Assembly (NCBI RefSeq): GCF_011947365.2
Contig: NZ_JAAVSH020000001.1
Coordinates: 534,907-598,906 of the forward strand
Direction: 5' to 3'
Source of the DNA: an endosymbiont of Lamellibrachia barhami
Lineage (GTDB): Bacteria; Pseudomonadota; Gammaproteobacteria; Chromatiales; Chromatiaceae
Length of the DNA: 64,000 nt
Both the position numbers and the translations under genes were made by a program. The notes under the pieces are model-generated. The model did no database searches. It had not been told where the DNA came from and saw only the letters and a list, made by a program, of their open reading frames with translations. Positions 47,422 to 57,101 of the stretch are shown one piece after another (position 1 is the first letter of the stretch; each line of letters starts with the position of its first letter).

Positions 47422-48681
47422 TTACCTTTTCATCGAACTAAAAAACTCTTCATTCGTCTTGGTGGCCTTGAGCTTGTCGAAGAGAAACTCCATGGCCGCC
47501 AGTTCATCCATGGGATGGAGGATCTTGCGCAGGATCCACATCTTCTGCAACTCGTCGGGTTTCATCAGCAGCTCTTCACGACGGGTGCCCGAGCGGTTGA
47601 TATTAATCGCCGGGAAGATGCGCTTCTCGGCGATGCGGCGATCCAGATGAACCTCCATGTTGCCGGTACCCTTGAACTCTTCGTAGATCACATCATCCAT
47701 GCGCGAACCGGTCTCTACTAGCGCGGTGGCGAGAATGGTCAGGGAACCGCCCTCCTCCACGTTACGCGCGGCACCGAAGAAACGTTTCGGACGGTGCAGG
47801 GCGTTGGCGTCCACACCACCGGTCAACACCTTACCGGAAGAGGGAATCACAGTATTGTAGGCGCGGGCCAGACGGGTGATGGAGTCTAGCAATATCACCA
47901 CATCCTTCTTGTGTTCAACCAGGCGCTTGGCCTTGGCAATCACCATCTCGGCCACCTGTACGTGGCGGGTGGCAGGTTCGTCGAAGGTGGAGGAGATCAC
48001 CTCGGCACGGCTTACCGAGCGGGCCATCTCGGTCACCTCTTCAGGACGCTCATCGATGAGCAGTATGATGAGATGGCACTCTGGATGGTTGTGGGCAATG
48101 GACTGGGCGATGTTTTGCAGCATCATCGTCTTGCCCGCCTTGGGCGGGGAGACGATCAGGCCACGCTGTCCCTTACCGATCGGGGCGCAGAGTTCGATGG
48201 TGCGGGCAGTGATATCCTCGGTACTGCCGTTACCCTGTTCGAGAGTAAACTTCTTGTTGGCAAACAACGGGGTGAAGTTTTCAAACAGAATCTTGTTCTT
48301 TGCATTCTCCGGCTTGTCGAAGTTGATCTCGGCAACCTTGAGCAGGGCGAAGTAGCGCTCACCATCCTTCGGCGGGCGAATCTTACCGGAGATGGTATCA
48401 CCGGTACGCAGGCTGAAACGACGAATCTGACTGGGGGAGACGTAGATGTCATCGGGTCCGGCCAGATAGGAGCTGTCTGCGGAACGCAGAAATCCAAAAC
48501 CATCCTGCAGAATCTCCAGCACCCCGTCACCATAGATATCCTCGCCCTTCTTCGCATGGGCCTTGAGGATGGCAAAGATCAGATCCTGTTTACGGGTGCG
48601 AGACATACCCTCGATTTTCATTTCTCGCGTCAGGCTGGCCAGTTCTGGAACCGGCATCTTTTTAAGTTCAGTAAGATTCAT
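47422..48681 (-). CDS. rho: transcription termination factor Rho
   Basis: 419-residue hexameric RNA-dependent ATPase. Starts [17 protein letters not shown] at ATG 48681; the upstream in-frame ATGs add a non-homologous leader. N-terminal RNA-binding domain to about 130 ([17 protein letters not shown]), Walker A SPPKAGKT near 180, Walker [17 protein letters not shown] near 260. trxA lies 173 bases upstream on the same strand, the usual gammaproteobacterial order; that leader could carry rho autoregulation. Confidence 0.98.
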   Translation of the reverse strand: MNLTELKKMPVPELASLTREMKIEGMSRTRKQDLIFAILKAHAKKGEDIYGDGVLEILQDGFGFLRSADSSYLAGPDDIYVSPSQIRRFSLRTGDTISGKIRPPKDGERYFALLKVAEINFDKPENAKNKILFENFTPLFANKKFTLEQGNGSTEDITARTIELCAPIGKGQRGLIVSPPKAGKTMMLQNIAQSIAHNHPECHLIILLIDERPEEVTEMARSVSRAEVISSTFDEPATRHVQVAEMVIAKAKRLVEHKKDVVILLDSITRLARAYNTVIPSSGKVLTGGVDANALHRPKRFFGAARNVEEGGSLTILATALVETGSRMDDVIYEEFKGTGNMEVHLDRRIAEKRIFPAININRSGTRREELLMKPDELQKMWILRKILHPMDELAAMEFLFDKLKATKTNEEFFSSMKR

Positions 48682-48854
48682 AATGGTTTTTTGGGGTGTT
48701 GTTAATTCAGATAGGATAGGGGGGAAAGGAAAACCGCACCTGTCTGGCAGGTGCATCAAATCATTTGAAAACTGGAATCAGGCTTGAAAGGGCTGCATTC
48801 AGAGACGCGCTTTGATTATTTATAGAGTGTAGCAGACGCGCCGGGGACAGCCAG

Positions 48855-49181
48855 TTACAGATTGTTATCGATGAAGGCAATCAACTGGGATTTGGATACT
48901 GCGCCCACCTTGGTTGCCTCTACCTGACCGTCCTTGAACAGCATCAGGGTAGGAATACCCCGGATGCCATAACGAGGCGGGGTATTGGGATTGTCATCGA
49001 TATTCAGCTTGGCCACGATCAGCCGATCACTGTACTCACCTGCGATATCATCGAGCACCGGCGCGATCATCTTGCAGGGACCACACCATTCGGCCCAATA
49101 GTCGATCAGTACCGGCTTGCCTGCCTGAAGCACGTCTGATTCAAATGAATCATCCGTTACATGGACAATCTGCTCACTCAT
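48855..49181 (-). CDS. trxA: thioredoxin 1
   Basis: 108-residue cytoplasmic disulfide reductase. Active site WCGPC with Cys33 and Cys36, cis-Pro in [12 protein letters not shown] 49181 ([13 protein letters not shown]) is the family start; an upstream ATG at 49220 would add 13 foreign residues. Divergent from rhlB and upstream of rho. Confidence 0.97.
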   Translation of the reverse strand: MSEQIVHVTDDSFESDVLQAGKPVLIDYWAEWCGPCKMIAPVLDDIAGEYSDRLIVAKLNIDDNPNTPPRYGIRGIPTLMLFKDGQVEATKVGAVSKSQLIAFIDNNL

Positions 49182-49388
49182 TCTAGGAGTCTCTCCAATA
49201 ATATCTGCGGAAAAATACACCGGCTCATGCAGAATTGCATCGGTGTCTCAAGCTATGAATCCAAACGCCGCTTGGTTCTTGTTTCGGCAGCAAATAGAGT
49301 GCTGCCCACGGCACAAAGCCCTATTTGATCGAAAAACTGTCTCTATTACAAGTCCCAAAAGCAAAAAAATAATGTATCCTAGCCCGCC

Positions 49389-50738
49389 ATGAGCGAAAAA
49401 CACCTGACAGACACAAGATTTGACTCTTTCGATCTGGCCCCAGGGATCCAACAGGGCATAGCGGAAGCCGGATTCACCTACTGCACACCGATCCAGGCGG
49501 AAGCCCTGCCCATCGCCCTCACCGGGCAGGATCTTGCGGGACAGGCCCAGACCGGCACCGGTAAAACCGCCGCCTTTCTGGTTGCGACCCTGCAGCATCT
49601 GACCGTCCACCCGGCCGATGAGTCACGCCGGGCCAATCAGCCCCGGGCATTGATCGTTGCGCCTACCCGCGAACTGGCAGTGCAGATCCACAACGATGCG
49701 GTGACCCTGACCAAACACACAAATTTCACCTCGGCGGTGGTCTTCGGCGGCACCGCTTATGAAGAGCAACGCAGGCAACTGCAAGAGGGTGTCGACATTC
49801 TCATCGGCACTCCCGGCCGACTCATCGACTATCTCAAACAGGGTGTCTACGATCTGAAAGCGATTCAGGTCATCGTGCTCGACGAGGCGGACCGCATGTT
49901 CGACCTCGGCTTCATCAAGGACATCCGCTTCATGCTGCGGCGCTGCCCCAAGCCGGAAAAACGTCTGGGAATGCTCTTCTCCGCCACCCTCTCCTACCGG
50001 GTAAAGGAACTGGCTTACGAGCACATGAACAACCCGCAGAACGTGGAGGTGGAACCGCAACAGGTGACTGCCGAGAATGTGCGCGAGGTCTGTTACATGA
50101 CCGCCAACGAGGAGAAGATCCCGCTGTTGATCGGGTTGCTGCGCAGCCTGGAGAATTCCCGCATCATCGTCTTCATCAATACCAAGCGCACTGCGGACAA
50201 GGTCTGGGGCTTTCTTCAGGGCAATGGCATCGAGACCGCAGTACTCTCCGGAGATGTGCCGCAGAAGAAACGTCTCAGCCTGTTGAAAAAGTTTCAGAAC
50301 GGTGAGGTCTCGGTCCTGGTGGCCACCGACGTGGCCGCCAGGGGACTGCACATCAGCGACGTCTCCCACGTGGTCAACTTCGACCTGCCGGAGGACGCAG
50401 AGGACTATGTCCACCGTATCGGCCGTACTGCCCGGGCTGGCGCCAGTGGCGACGCCATCAGCTTCGCCTGCGAGACTCATGCCTTCTCCCTGCCTGACAT
50501 CGAAACCTTCGTGGGTCACCGCATCCCCTTGGAATCGGTCGATCCAGCGCTGCTGGCGGAGATCGATCCCAAGAGCCGCATCTATCCTGAAAAGGGCAGC
50601 CGAAATCAGCGCCATCAGAAAGACGGTCGCAAGAGCCATGGTAAGGGCCACCACCACAGAGGCCACAAAAGACCGGACGGCTCAGGCAAACCGCACCACC
50701 GCCGCTCCAAGCCACCTGAGGGTGGTGGAACACAGTAG
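49389..50738 (+). CDS. rhlB: ATP-dependent RNA helicase RhlB
   Basis: 449-residue DEAD-box helicase of the RNA degradosome. Q motif around residue 33 (CTPIQAEALP), Walker A AQTGTGKT at about 53-60, PTRELA, DEAD in VLDEADRMFDLGF, SAT, and HRIGRTAR. The C-terminal 50 residues are a basic, His-rich tail (GKGHHHRGHKRPDG). The trxA-rho divergent neighbour supports RhlB rather than another DEAD protein. Confidence 0.95.
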   Translation: MSEKHLTDTRFDSFDLAPGIQQGIAEAGFTYCTPIQAEALPIALTGQDLAGQAQTGTGKTAAFLVATLQHLTVHPADESRRANQPRALIVAPTRELAVQIHNDAVTLTKHTNFTSAVVFGGTAYEEQRRQLQEGVDILIGTPGRLIDYLKQGVYDLKAIQVIVLDEADRMFDLGFIKDIRFMLRRCPKPEKRLGMLFSATLSYRVKELAYEHMNNPQNVEVEPQQVTAENVREVCYMTANEEKIPLLIGLLRSLENSRIIVFINTKRTADKVWGFLQGNGIETAVLSGDVPQKKRLSLLKKFQNGEVSVLVATDVAARGLHISDVSHVVNFDLPEDAEDYVHRIGRTARAGASGDAISFACETHAFSLPDIETFVGHRIPLESVDPALLAEIDPKSRIYPEKGSRNQRHQKDGRKSHGKGHHHRGHKRPDGSGKPHHRRSKPPEGGGTQ

Positions 50739-50743
50739 CAAAA

Positions 50744-51106
50744 ATGGACGATAAATGCGGCCGCTGCACAAACGCCAAGTGCTGCACCTACATCACAGAG
50801 GCCTTGGGGGCTGCCCCCCGCGCAAAATCCGATTTTGAACATCTATTGTGGCAGGTCTCCCACCAGGGCGTGGAGGTCTACAAGGATGAGGATGGCTGGT
50901 TTCTGATCTTTCAGGGGCGCTGCGAACACATCCAGCCCAATGGCGGCTGCGGCATCTACGACGAACGGCCGCAGATCTGCCGCGATTACGAAAACGACTG
51001 GTGTGAATTCGACGCCCCCGCCGAAGAGGGGCTCGAACTCTACTTCCGCAACTATGCTGAACTGTTGAGCTACTGCAAGAAACGATTCAAGACCTGGGGC
51101 CGATAG
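50744..51106 (+). CDS. YkgJ-type cysteine cluster protein
   Basis: 120 residues with eight Cys in the pattern of the YkgJ/UPF0153 family (CGRCTNAKCC near the start, CEHIQPNGGCGIYDERPQIC in the middle). The family is predicted to bind a metal or an iron-sulfur cluster. Five bases after rhlB and touching the next methyltransferase gene, so one transcript is likely. Confidence 0.88.
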   Translation: MDDKCGRCTNAKCCTYITEALGAAPRAKSDFEHLLWQVSHQGVEVYKDEDGWFLIFQGRCEHIQPNGGCGIYDERPQICRDYENDWCEFDAPAEEGLELYFRNYAELLSYCKKRFKTWGR

Positions 51107-51706
51107 ATGAAGCCCTACGCAGAATCCTGCGATCAGAACCGGACCCCTATCCTGACGGTTATAGAACCCCTCTTCGCCCGCTGCGTAAACGTACTGGAGA
51201 TCGGCAGCGGCAGCGGCCAGCACGCCGTCTTCTTTGCCCGTAAAATGCCCCACCTAACCTGGCACACCAGCGACCAGGCAACCCATCACGAGGGCATCCA
51301 CCTCTGGCTCGACGAAGCCGATCTGCCCAACGCCCGTCACCCTCTGCAGCTCGATGTGTGCCAGCCCGCCTGGCCCTCACTGCAGGTCGACGCAGTCTTC
51401 TCCGCCAACACAGCCCACATCATGCACTGGCACGAGGTCGAAGCTCTGTTCTCCGGGGTTGCGGAGCTACTACCGGAAAATGGCCTGTTTACACTCTACG
51501 GCCCCTTCAACTACAACAACCGCTTTACCAGCGACAGCAACGCCCGTTTCGACGACTGGCTCAAGGCGCGCGACCCGCAGAGCGGTATCCGGGATTTCGA
51601 GGCCCTCGACGCACTTGCGCACAAAAGGGGTATGGTTTTGCTCAAGGACTATGAAATGCCGGCCAACAACCGGATACTCTGCTGGGTAAAAATCGAGAAC
51701 GGTTAA
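51107..51706 (+). CDS. DUF938 SAM-dependent methyltransferase-like protein
   Basis: 199 residues. The class I methyltransferase SAM loop is VLEIGSGSGQHAVFFA at about 30-45. DUF938 proteins have the Rossmann fold, with no known substrate. Begins directly after the cysteine-cluster gene and overlaps the convergent yrfG end by four bases. Confidence 0.9.
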   Translation: MKPYAESCDQNRTPILTVIEPLFARCVNVLEIGSGSGQHAVFFARKMPHLTWHTSDQATHHEGIHLWLDEADLPNARHPLQLDVCQPAWPSLQVDAVFSANTAHIMHWHEVEALFSGVAELLPENGLFTLYGPFNYNNRFTSDSNARFDDWLKARDPQSGIRDFEALDALAHKRGMVLLKDYEMPANNRILCWVKIENG

Positions 51707-52368
51707 CTGCAATACAATCCCCGTATCACTTCCGAAAAGTCATGTATCGCCGGAAAGTGGCCCGCCTCCCGCAAGGGCCCCTTTGAGTCCGCCGCCACCA
51801 CCGCCAGCAACCACTTGATGCCGTAGTTTTCAGCCGACTGAAGCACCGACAAGCTATCGTCCACGAACAGGGTCCGCTCCCGGTCGAAGGGTTCCACCTT
51901 CTGCAGTTTGTCCCAGAACGCGGGATCCTCTTTCGGCAGCCCTAAGTCGTGGGCACAGATGATCCGGTCGAAAAATCCCGCCAGATGGGTGCGGTCCATC
52001 TTCAATGCCAGCGCCTTTTGATGGGCATTGGTCACCAGCACCCGGCGCTTGCCGGCGCACATCAGCTGATCCAGGAAGTCGATCACATGGGGGTGGACGG
52101 CGATCAGATGGTCCACCTCCGCTTTCAACAGCGCGATGTCCAGCCCCAGCTCCCGACTCCAGTGATCGACGCAGTACCACTCCAGCGTGCCTTCCATGTC
52201 TTTGTAACGCCCCAGCAACTCTGCTTTCGACGCGTCCAGAGAGAGCCCCCGCGCTTCGGCATAGCGTTGCGGCACATACTCCAGCCAGAAGTGGTTGTCG
52301 AAATGCAGATCCAGCAGGGTACCGTCCATGTCGAGCAAAACGGTATCGATTTGGTTCCAGTCGATCAT
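51703..52368 (-). CDS. yrfG: GMP/IMP nucleotidase YrfG (HAD family)
   Basis: 221-residue HAD hydrolase that in E. coli removes phosphate from purine nucleotides. Motif I DMDGTLLDLHFDN with nucleophile Asp14, motif II VLVTNAHQKALALK, motif III/IV KEDPAFW and LFVDDS. Divergent from nudE, and in many relatives next to it. Confidence 0.93.
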   Translation of the reverse strand: MIDWNQIDTVLLDMDGTLLDLHFDNHFWLEYVPQRYAEARGLSLDASKAELLGRYKDMEGTLEWYCVDHWSRELGLDIALLKAEVDHLIAVHPHVIDFLDQLMCAGKRRVLVTNAHQKALALKMDRTHLAGFFDRIICAHDLGLPKEDPAFWDKLQKVEPFDRERTLFVDDSLSVLQSAENYGIKWLLAVVAADSKGPLREAGHFPAIHDFSEVIRGLYCS

Positions 52369-52504
52369 CGGTGTGATTTGCCCTCAAGGATAAAGTACGG
52401 CCAGACGAGTTTTCCGGAGAGTCTAAGTCTAACAGCTGACGTGGATTCGCCCCACGCCCGGTGATTCCGGTAAGATGGCCGCCCAAACAGACAGTCGAAA
52501 CAAG

Positions 52505-53047
52505 ATGCCGCAAAAACCCAAAATCCTGAAGCAGAAAATTGCAGCCCAATCCCGGATCTTCCGGGTCGAGGCGCTCAACCTGGAGTTTTCCAACGGCGAG
52601 TTGCGCAACTATGAGCGGCTGCTCGGCGGTAGCCGCGGCTCGGTGATGATCGTACCCATGCTGGATGACGAAACCGTACTGCTGATTCGCGAATATGCCG
52701 CCGGTAGCCACGACTACCAACTCGGCCTGCCCAAGGGACGTATCGAGGTGGGAGAGGATCCGCTGCAGGCCGCCGACCGTGAAATCCGCGAGGAGGTCGG
52801 CTACGGCGCCAATCGACTGGAACTGCTGCGTACGGTAAGCATCGCCCCAGCCTATATCCAGCACTTCACCCACATCATTCTGGCCCGGGATCTCTTTCCC
52901 GACAAGCAGGAGGGTGACGAACCTGAACCCATCGAAATCGTTCCCTGGAAACTTTCGGCCTGGGATGAACTGCTGGCACAACCCGATTTCACCGAGTCAC
53001 GCTCCATTGCCGCCATCAGCCTGACACGCAAACAGTTTGGATATTAA
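52505..53047 (+). CDS. nudE: ADP compounds hydrolase NudE
   Basis: Nudix hydrolase acting on ADP-ribose, Ap3A and similar compounds. The Nudix box GLPKGRIEVGEDPLQAADRE continues IREEVG, fitting GX5EX7REUXEEXGU. The start MPQKPKILKQ at 52505 matches the E. coli N-terminus; an ATG at 52475 is possible. 180 residues from the chosen start. Stop is immediately followed by cysQ, as in E. coli-like neighbourhoods. Confidence 0.93.
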   Translation: MPQKPKILKQKIAAQSRIFRVEALNLEFSNGELRNYERLLGGSRGSVMIVPMLDDETVLLIREYAAGSHDYQLGLPKGRIEVGEDPLQAADREIREEVGYGANRLELLRTVSIAPAYIQHFTHIILARDLFPDKQEGDEPEPIEIVPWKLSAWDELLAQPDFTESRSIAAISLTRKQFGY

Positions 53048-53845
53048 ATGGCTTCCCTCCTGCCAGTCCCGGTCCAGACCCTGCTCGACCTTGCCAAACA
53101 AGCGGGCGATGCCATTCTGGCTATCTACAATTCCGGGTTCAGCGTCACTGAAAAGACCGACCACACGCCACTCACCGAGGCGGATCTCGCCGCGCACCGG
53201 GTCATCGTCACGGCCCTCAAAGAACTGACACCGGAGATCCCTGTGCTCTCGGAGGAGTCACAGGCGATCCCATTCGAGACCCGGAAAAAATGGTCGCGCT
53301 ACTGGCTGGTCGATCCCCTTGACGGCACCAAAGAGTTCATCAAACACAATGGGGAGTTCAGCGTCAACATCGCACTCATCGAAGAGCAGCAACCGATTGC
53401 CGGAGTGATCTATGCGCCGATCCTCGACATCGCCTACTACTGCACTGGTGACGGCAAGGCCTGGCGTATCCGACAACAGCTACCCCCTGAAAACATTCAT
53501 GTGACCCGGCAACGCCGCCACCCACCCATCATCGCCGGCAGCCGCTCTCACGCAGGCCCGCAGTTACAGGCATTTCTGCAACGGATCGGGGGCCACAAAC
53601 TGATCCCGATGGGCAGTTCCCTGAAATCCTGCCTGGTTGCCGAAGGCAAGGCCGACCTCTATGCCCGTCTCGGCCCCACCTCCGAGTGGGATACCGCTGC
53701 GGCCCAGGCAATTGTCGAGGCGGCTGGCGGGCGCATCACCGATACCCAAATGAGACCGCTTTTGTACAACACCAAACCTTCGCTATTGAATCCCCACTTT
53801 TTTGTCTTCGGCGATCTTTCGGAAGACTGGTCAGCCTATCTGTAG
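53048..53845 (+). CDS. cysQ: 3'(2'),5'-bisphosphate nucleotidase CysQ
   Basis: 265 residues. Inositol-monophosphatase fold; removes the 3'-phosphate of PAP formed in sulfate assimilation and sulfonation. Metal-site motifs EESQ near 73, DPLDGTKEFI near 93, and WDTAAAQAIVEAAGG near 218. No spacing from nudE. Confidence 0.95.
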   Translation: MASLLPVPVQTLLDLAKQAGDAILAIYNSGFSVTEKTDHTPLTEADLAAHRVIVTALKELTPEIPVLSEESQAIPFETRKKWSRYWLVDPLDGTKEFIKHNGEFSVNIALIEEQQPIAGVIYAPILDIAYYCTGDGKAWRIRQQLPPENIHVTRQRRHPPIIAGSRSHAGPQLQAFLQRIGGHKLIPMGSSLKSCLVAEGKADLYARLGPTSEWDTAAAQAIVEAAGGRITDTQMRPLLYNTKPSLLNPHFFVFGDLSEDWSAYL

Positions 53846-54012
53846 TGCGGTTAACCGCCATACGGGTTAGACCAGCGCTGTACTTTTCCGCCAATGCCAT
53901 ATAATTCAGTCAACGATAACAACCTTGGGGATCCAGTCCCCTCGCGAATAACAAATACCCGTTGCAGACTCCGGGCTCCATCGTCGTCATAACCCGCGAA
54001 GGGCCAACATTT

Positions 54013-55050
54013 ATGAAAATTCTCATCCAGCGATTGCTGAGCAGCATCGTCATCCCGTTGCTCTGCCTGCAATCCACGCTCCTCTGGGCGGGCGGGCAGG
54101 AGGACGATGCCTTCGAATTCGACGACTTTCCTCTTGAGGAGCCGATGGATCACCCAAGCTGGTTCAAACACAGCTTTCTCGATCTGCAGGAGGATCTGCA
54201 GGAGGCCATCGAGCAGGACAAACAGGGCATCATCGTCTATTTCGGACAACGGCGTTGCGCCTACTGCAAGATGCTGATACAGGTTAACTTTGGCCTCTCT
54301 GACATCACCGCCTATACCCGCAGCCACTTCGACATCATACCCATCGATATCTGGGGCATTGACGAGCTCACTGACCTCAAAGGCGAGACACTCACTGAAC
54401 GGGAATATGCGATCAGGGAGAACACCAACTTCACCCCCTCCCTCATCTTCTACGATCGGGAGGGCCATGAAGCATTGCGTCTGCGAGGCTACTACCCCCC
54501 CTACAAATTCCGCGCCGCCCTGGAGTATGTGGCGGATGGCCACTACCGCCAGGAGTCTTTCCCCGACTATCTTGCAAGAGGTGACGAAGGGCAGGTTTTC
54601 GAACCAGGGGATCTGAACGAAGAGGATTATTTCATCCCGCCGCCCCACAACCTCGACCGCAGCCGATTCAGAGGCGAACGTCCACTGGTGGTATTTTTTG
54701 AACAGGGAGAGTGTCACGCCTGCGACGTCCTGCACGGCCAACCCCTGCGGGATCCCGCCATCAACAAACTGTTCCGTAAATTCGACAACGTTCAGCTGGA
54801 CATCTATGCCGAATCCCCGGTCATCACTCCGAATGGACGACGGACAACCGCAAAGGCCTGGGCGCAGGAGCTGGGGCTTTTCTACACCCCCTCACTGATC
54901 TTCTTCGATGAAGAGGGGAAAGAGATCATGCGGGTCGATTCCGTGGTTCGCTTCTATCGTCTGCGCAATGTCATCAACTACATCACCAGCCGGGGTTATC
55001 TCAGCCAACCCAGTTACCAGAATTGGCGTATTGAAAACCTGAGCAATTAG
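54013..55050 (+). CDS. exported protein with two thioredoxin-fold domains
   Basis: 345 residues from ATG 54013: signal peptide to about residue 26 (STLLWAGG), then an acidic linker and two thioredoxin-like domains. The first has CAYC at 82-85 and cis-Pro in FTPSLIFYDREG; the second CHAC at 234-237 and YTPSLIFFDEEG. Each is about 140 residues with the same strand order, so the gene arose by internal duplication. It resembles SoxW-like or DUF255-like periplasmic redoxins; partner unknown. Its TAG stop lies inside the composite repeat end at 55048. Confidence 0.85.
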   Translation: MKILIQRLLSSIVIPLLCLQSTLLWAGGQEDDAFEFDDFPLEEPMDHPSWFKHSFLDLQEDLQEAIEQDKQGIIVYFGQRRCAYCKMLIQVNFGLSDITAYTRSHFDIIPIDIWGIDELTDLKGETLTEREYAIRENTNFTPSLIFYDREGHEALRLRGYYPPYKFRAALEYVADGHYRQESFPDYLARGDEGQVFEPGDLNEEDYFIPPPHNLDRSRFRGERPLVVFFEQGECHACDVLHGQPLRDPAINKLFRKFDNVQLDIYAESPVITPNGRRTTAKAWAQELGLFYTPSLIFFDEEGKEIMRVDSVVRFYRLRNVINYITSRGYLSQPSYQNWRIENLSN

Positions 55051-55192
55051 TGTCCATCCGGAAATCAGTTCCCGTAGCCCGGATGGAGCTTGCGTAATCC
55101 GGGAACAGAGTATGATTCAGCCACTTATCTTCCTGGATTCCGCTACGCTTCATCCAGGCTACAATTATTCACTTGTTTCCGGACGGGCACTA
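55048..55192. repeat. composite palindrome, same outer ends as 31363, different inner palindrome
   Basis: Outer arms 55048-55064 and 55176-55192 are inverted with two mismatches and match the outer ends at 31363-31497. The inner palindrome runs from GTAGCCCGGATGGAGC near 55074 to CTTCATCCAGGCTAC near 55162, a common proteobacterial REP type. The first three bases are the stop codon of the thioredoxin-fold gene. Confidence 0.85.
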
Positions 55193-55230
55193 TTTAGACA
55201 CCGGTGCCTGTAAGGGCCACACCCTGGGTT

Positions 55231-55677
55231 TTACGTGCGACAAAACTGCTTCAGATAATCCTCATAGTCAGCCTGCTGACGATGCAACTTGTCACTTTGA
55301 CTCGCCTTATAACCGGTACGCAGGCGCTTTTCGACCTTTTCCAGCTTCTTCCGCTTTGCCCAGCAACGTTTCTCTTCACTGCGCTTGCGGCGGGTTTTCG
55401 TGGCTTTTGAGCGGCGTTTGGACACCTTTTTCTGTTTTGTTCTTTGCAGTCTGAGGGCCGGTTTGGCGGGACTCAGACCTGCACTCCGATTCACGATGCG
55501 GATCTGTTGCTGCTCACCCGAAACACAAGGGATCTGCTGAAACGTCACATCCCCCTCCGGCAGTTGACATCGATAGACCGTCACACCACCACTGGATGCA
55601 GCGCCAGGCTGTCCCACTGAACCTGCAAGAGTGAGCCCCAAGAGGACGCAAAAAACTGTTTTTCTGAATAAGTTCAC
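55231..55677 (-). CDS. exported basic protein, DUF4124-like N-terminus
   Basis: 148 residues: signal peptide to about residue 26, a short beta domain with two Cys (VTVYRCQLPEGDVTFQQIPC) like DUF4124, then a strongly basic Lys/Arg-rich region (KRRSKATKTRRKRSEEKRCW) and a helical tail. The basic segment could bind polyanions. Function unknown. Confidence 0.75.
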   Translation of the reverse strand: MNLFRKTVFCVLLGLTLAGSVGQPGAASSGGVTVYRCQLPEGDVTFQQIPCVSGEQQQIRIVNRSAGLSPAKPALRLQRTKQKKVSKRRSKATKTRRKRSEEKRCWAKRKKLEKVEKRLRTGYKASQSDKLHRQQADYEDYLKQFCRT

Positions 55678-55799
55678 TATCCAACCTCCCTGTCAGATCC
55701 ACTTGCCCAATCATAAAGGGAACAATATTCCTATTCAAGTTTTTTCGGGAACTGCCGATAGACTTTTAATCACCTGGGGAGAAAAACAGATACGCCACC

Positions 55800-56927
55800 A
55801 TGAGGAGCCTGGAACAGGAAAACCGAATGTTGCGCCAGCGACTGCTGGAACTGGGACGCGAGGCCCTGCATAACGAAAACACCTTCAAACGTTTTCACCA
55901 AAGAGAGTTGGAGTTGCTCTCGGCCAGCTCCCTGCCGGAACTGCTGAACAGCATGACCGACGGCCTGCAGGACTCCTTTCAGGTAAAGGCGATCCAGTTG
56001 ATTATCGAAGATCAGGAGCACGACATCCGCCGCCTGCTCTATAATACCGGCATCCCGGAAGATGCTTTTCCTCTGGTTCGCTTTGTCGATCAAATCGACT
56101 CGGTCAACAGAGAGTATGCAACGCTGCGACTACCCCGGCTGGGTCCCTTCCTCAGTCCCGACCATGATTCGCTCTTCTCTTCGAGAAGCGAGTTGCGCAG
56201 TATTGCGATATTACCGATATTCTGTCGCACCCGACTGATCGGCAGCCTAAACCTCGGCAGTACCGACAGCAAAAGGTTCACACGCCACCATGGCAGTGAT
56301 TTTCTCCACCGGCTGGCAGCGATCGGCGGTGTCTGCCTGGAAAATGCGGTAAACCGGGAGCGGTTGATCATCAGCGGACTCACCGATGCACTGACCGGGA
56401 TGCACAACCGCCGCTATCTCGACCGGCGGCTCAAGGAGGAACTGGCCAGGGCCAACCGCTATCGCCAGCCCATGAGCTGCCTTTTTATCGATGCGGATCA
56501 CTTCAAACAGGTCAACGACACCCACGGCCACCAGGCGGGCGACACCGTATTACGGGAGTTGGCCAGCCGTATTCGCTCCCAACTGCGCGCCAGCGATGTG
56601 GCCACCCGCTACGGCGGTGAAGAGTTCACCCTGCTGCTGCCACAAACCTCCCTCGAAGAGGCCAAACTGCTGGCTGAACGCATTCGCCTGGAGATCTCAA
56701 ACCATCCCATTACCCTTGATAGCGGTGAGCAGATACCGCTTACCGTTTCCATCGGCATCAGTGAGGCCCTGCCAACGCTGGGCAAGGCCTCGTTGGAACA
56801 GGTCGGAGAACATCTGCTTGCCACTGCAGATGAAGCCGTTTATCGAGCCAAACACAACGGCAGAAACCGGGTGGAGCACTGCCGCGAAGATATCCCCCAA
56901 CAACTGCCGGTTGATGAGGTCAGTTAG
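55800..56927 (+). CDS. GAF/DUF484-like sensor diguanylate cyclase
   Basis: 375 residues, cytoplasmic. N-terminal coiled coil and a DUF484/GAF-like domain to about 190 (IQLIIEDQEHDIRRLLY, SIAILPIFCRTRLIGSLNLGS), then GGDEF about 200-365 with active-site GGEEF at 272-276 and an RXXD inhibitory site at 263-266. So it should make cyclic di-GMP under product inhibition. No membrane segment. Confidence 0.93.
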   Translation: MRSLEQENRMLRQRLLELGREALHNENTFKRFHQRELELLSASSLPELLNSMTDGLQDSFQVKAIQLIIEDQEHDIRRLLYNTGIPEDAFPLVRFVDQIDSVNREYATLRLPRLGPFLSPDHDSLFSSRSELRSIAILPIFCRTRLIGSLNLGSTDSKRFTRHHGSDFLHRLAAIGGVCLENAVNRERLIISGLTDALTGMHNRRYLDRRLKEELARANRYRQPMSCLFIDADHFKQVNDTHGHQAGDTVLRELASRIRSQLRASDVATRYGGEEFTLLLPQTSLEEAKLLAERIRLEISNHPITLDSGEQIPLTVSIGISEALPTLGKASLEQVGEHLLATADEAVYRAKHNGRNRVEHCREDIPQQLPVDEVS

Positions 56928-57101
56928 GGATCATCAGATTAATTTGGATTTTGTCGTCCCGACCCTGGAGATAGATTTCAAACCACCAAGGCACAAGGAT
57001 GCAGACCTCTTGTTACACGAAGCGCAGGGTCCGCTTCTCTCCACGCAACAGGGTCTAAACTTACTTAGTAAGAGGTACCCACCACTGAGTAAACGCAACC
57101 T

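Noticed and set aside
49623-50666. 347-codon open frame on the minus strand opposite rhlB
   Set aside because: It mirrors the well-supported rhlB gene, matches no family and has the composition of an antisense shadow.
51854-52981. 375-codon minus-strand frame across yrfG and nudE
   Set aside because: It overlaps two confident genes in other frames; its residues look like frame-shifted yrfG in the second half.
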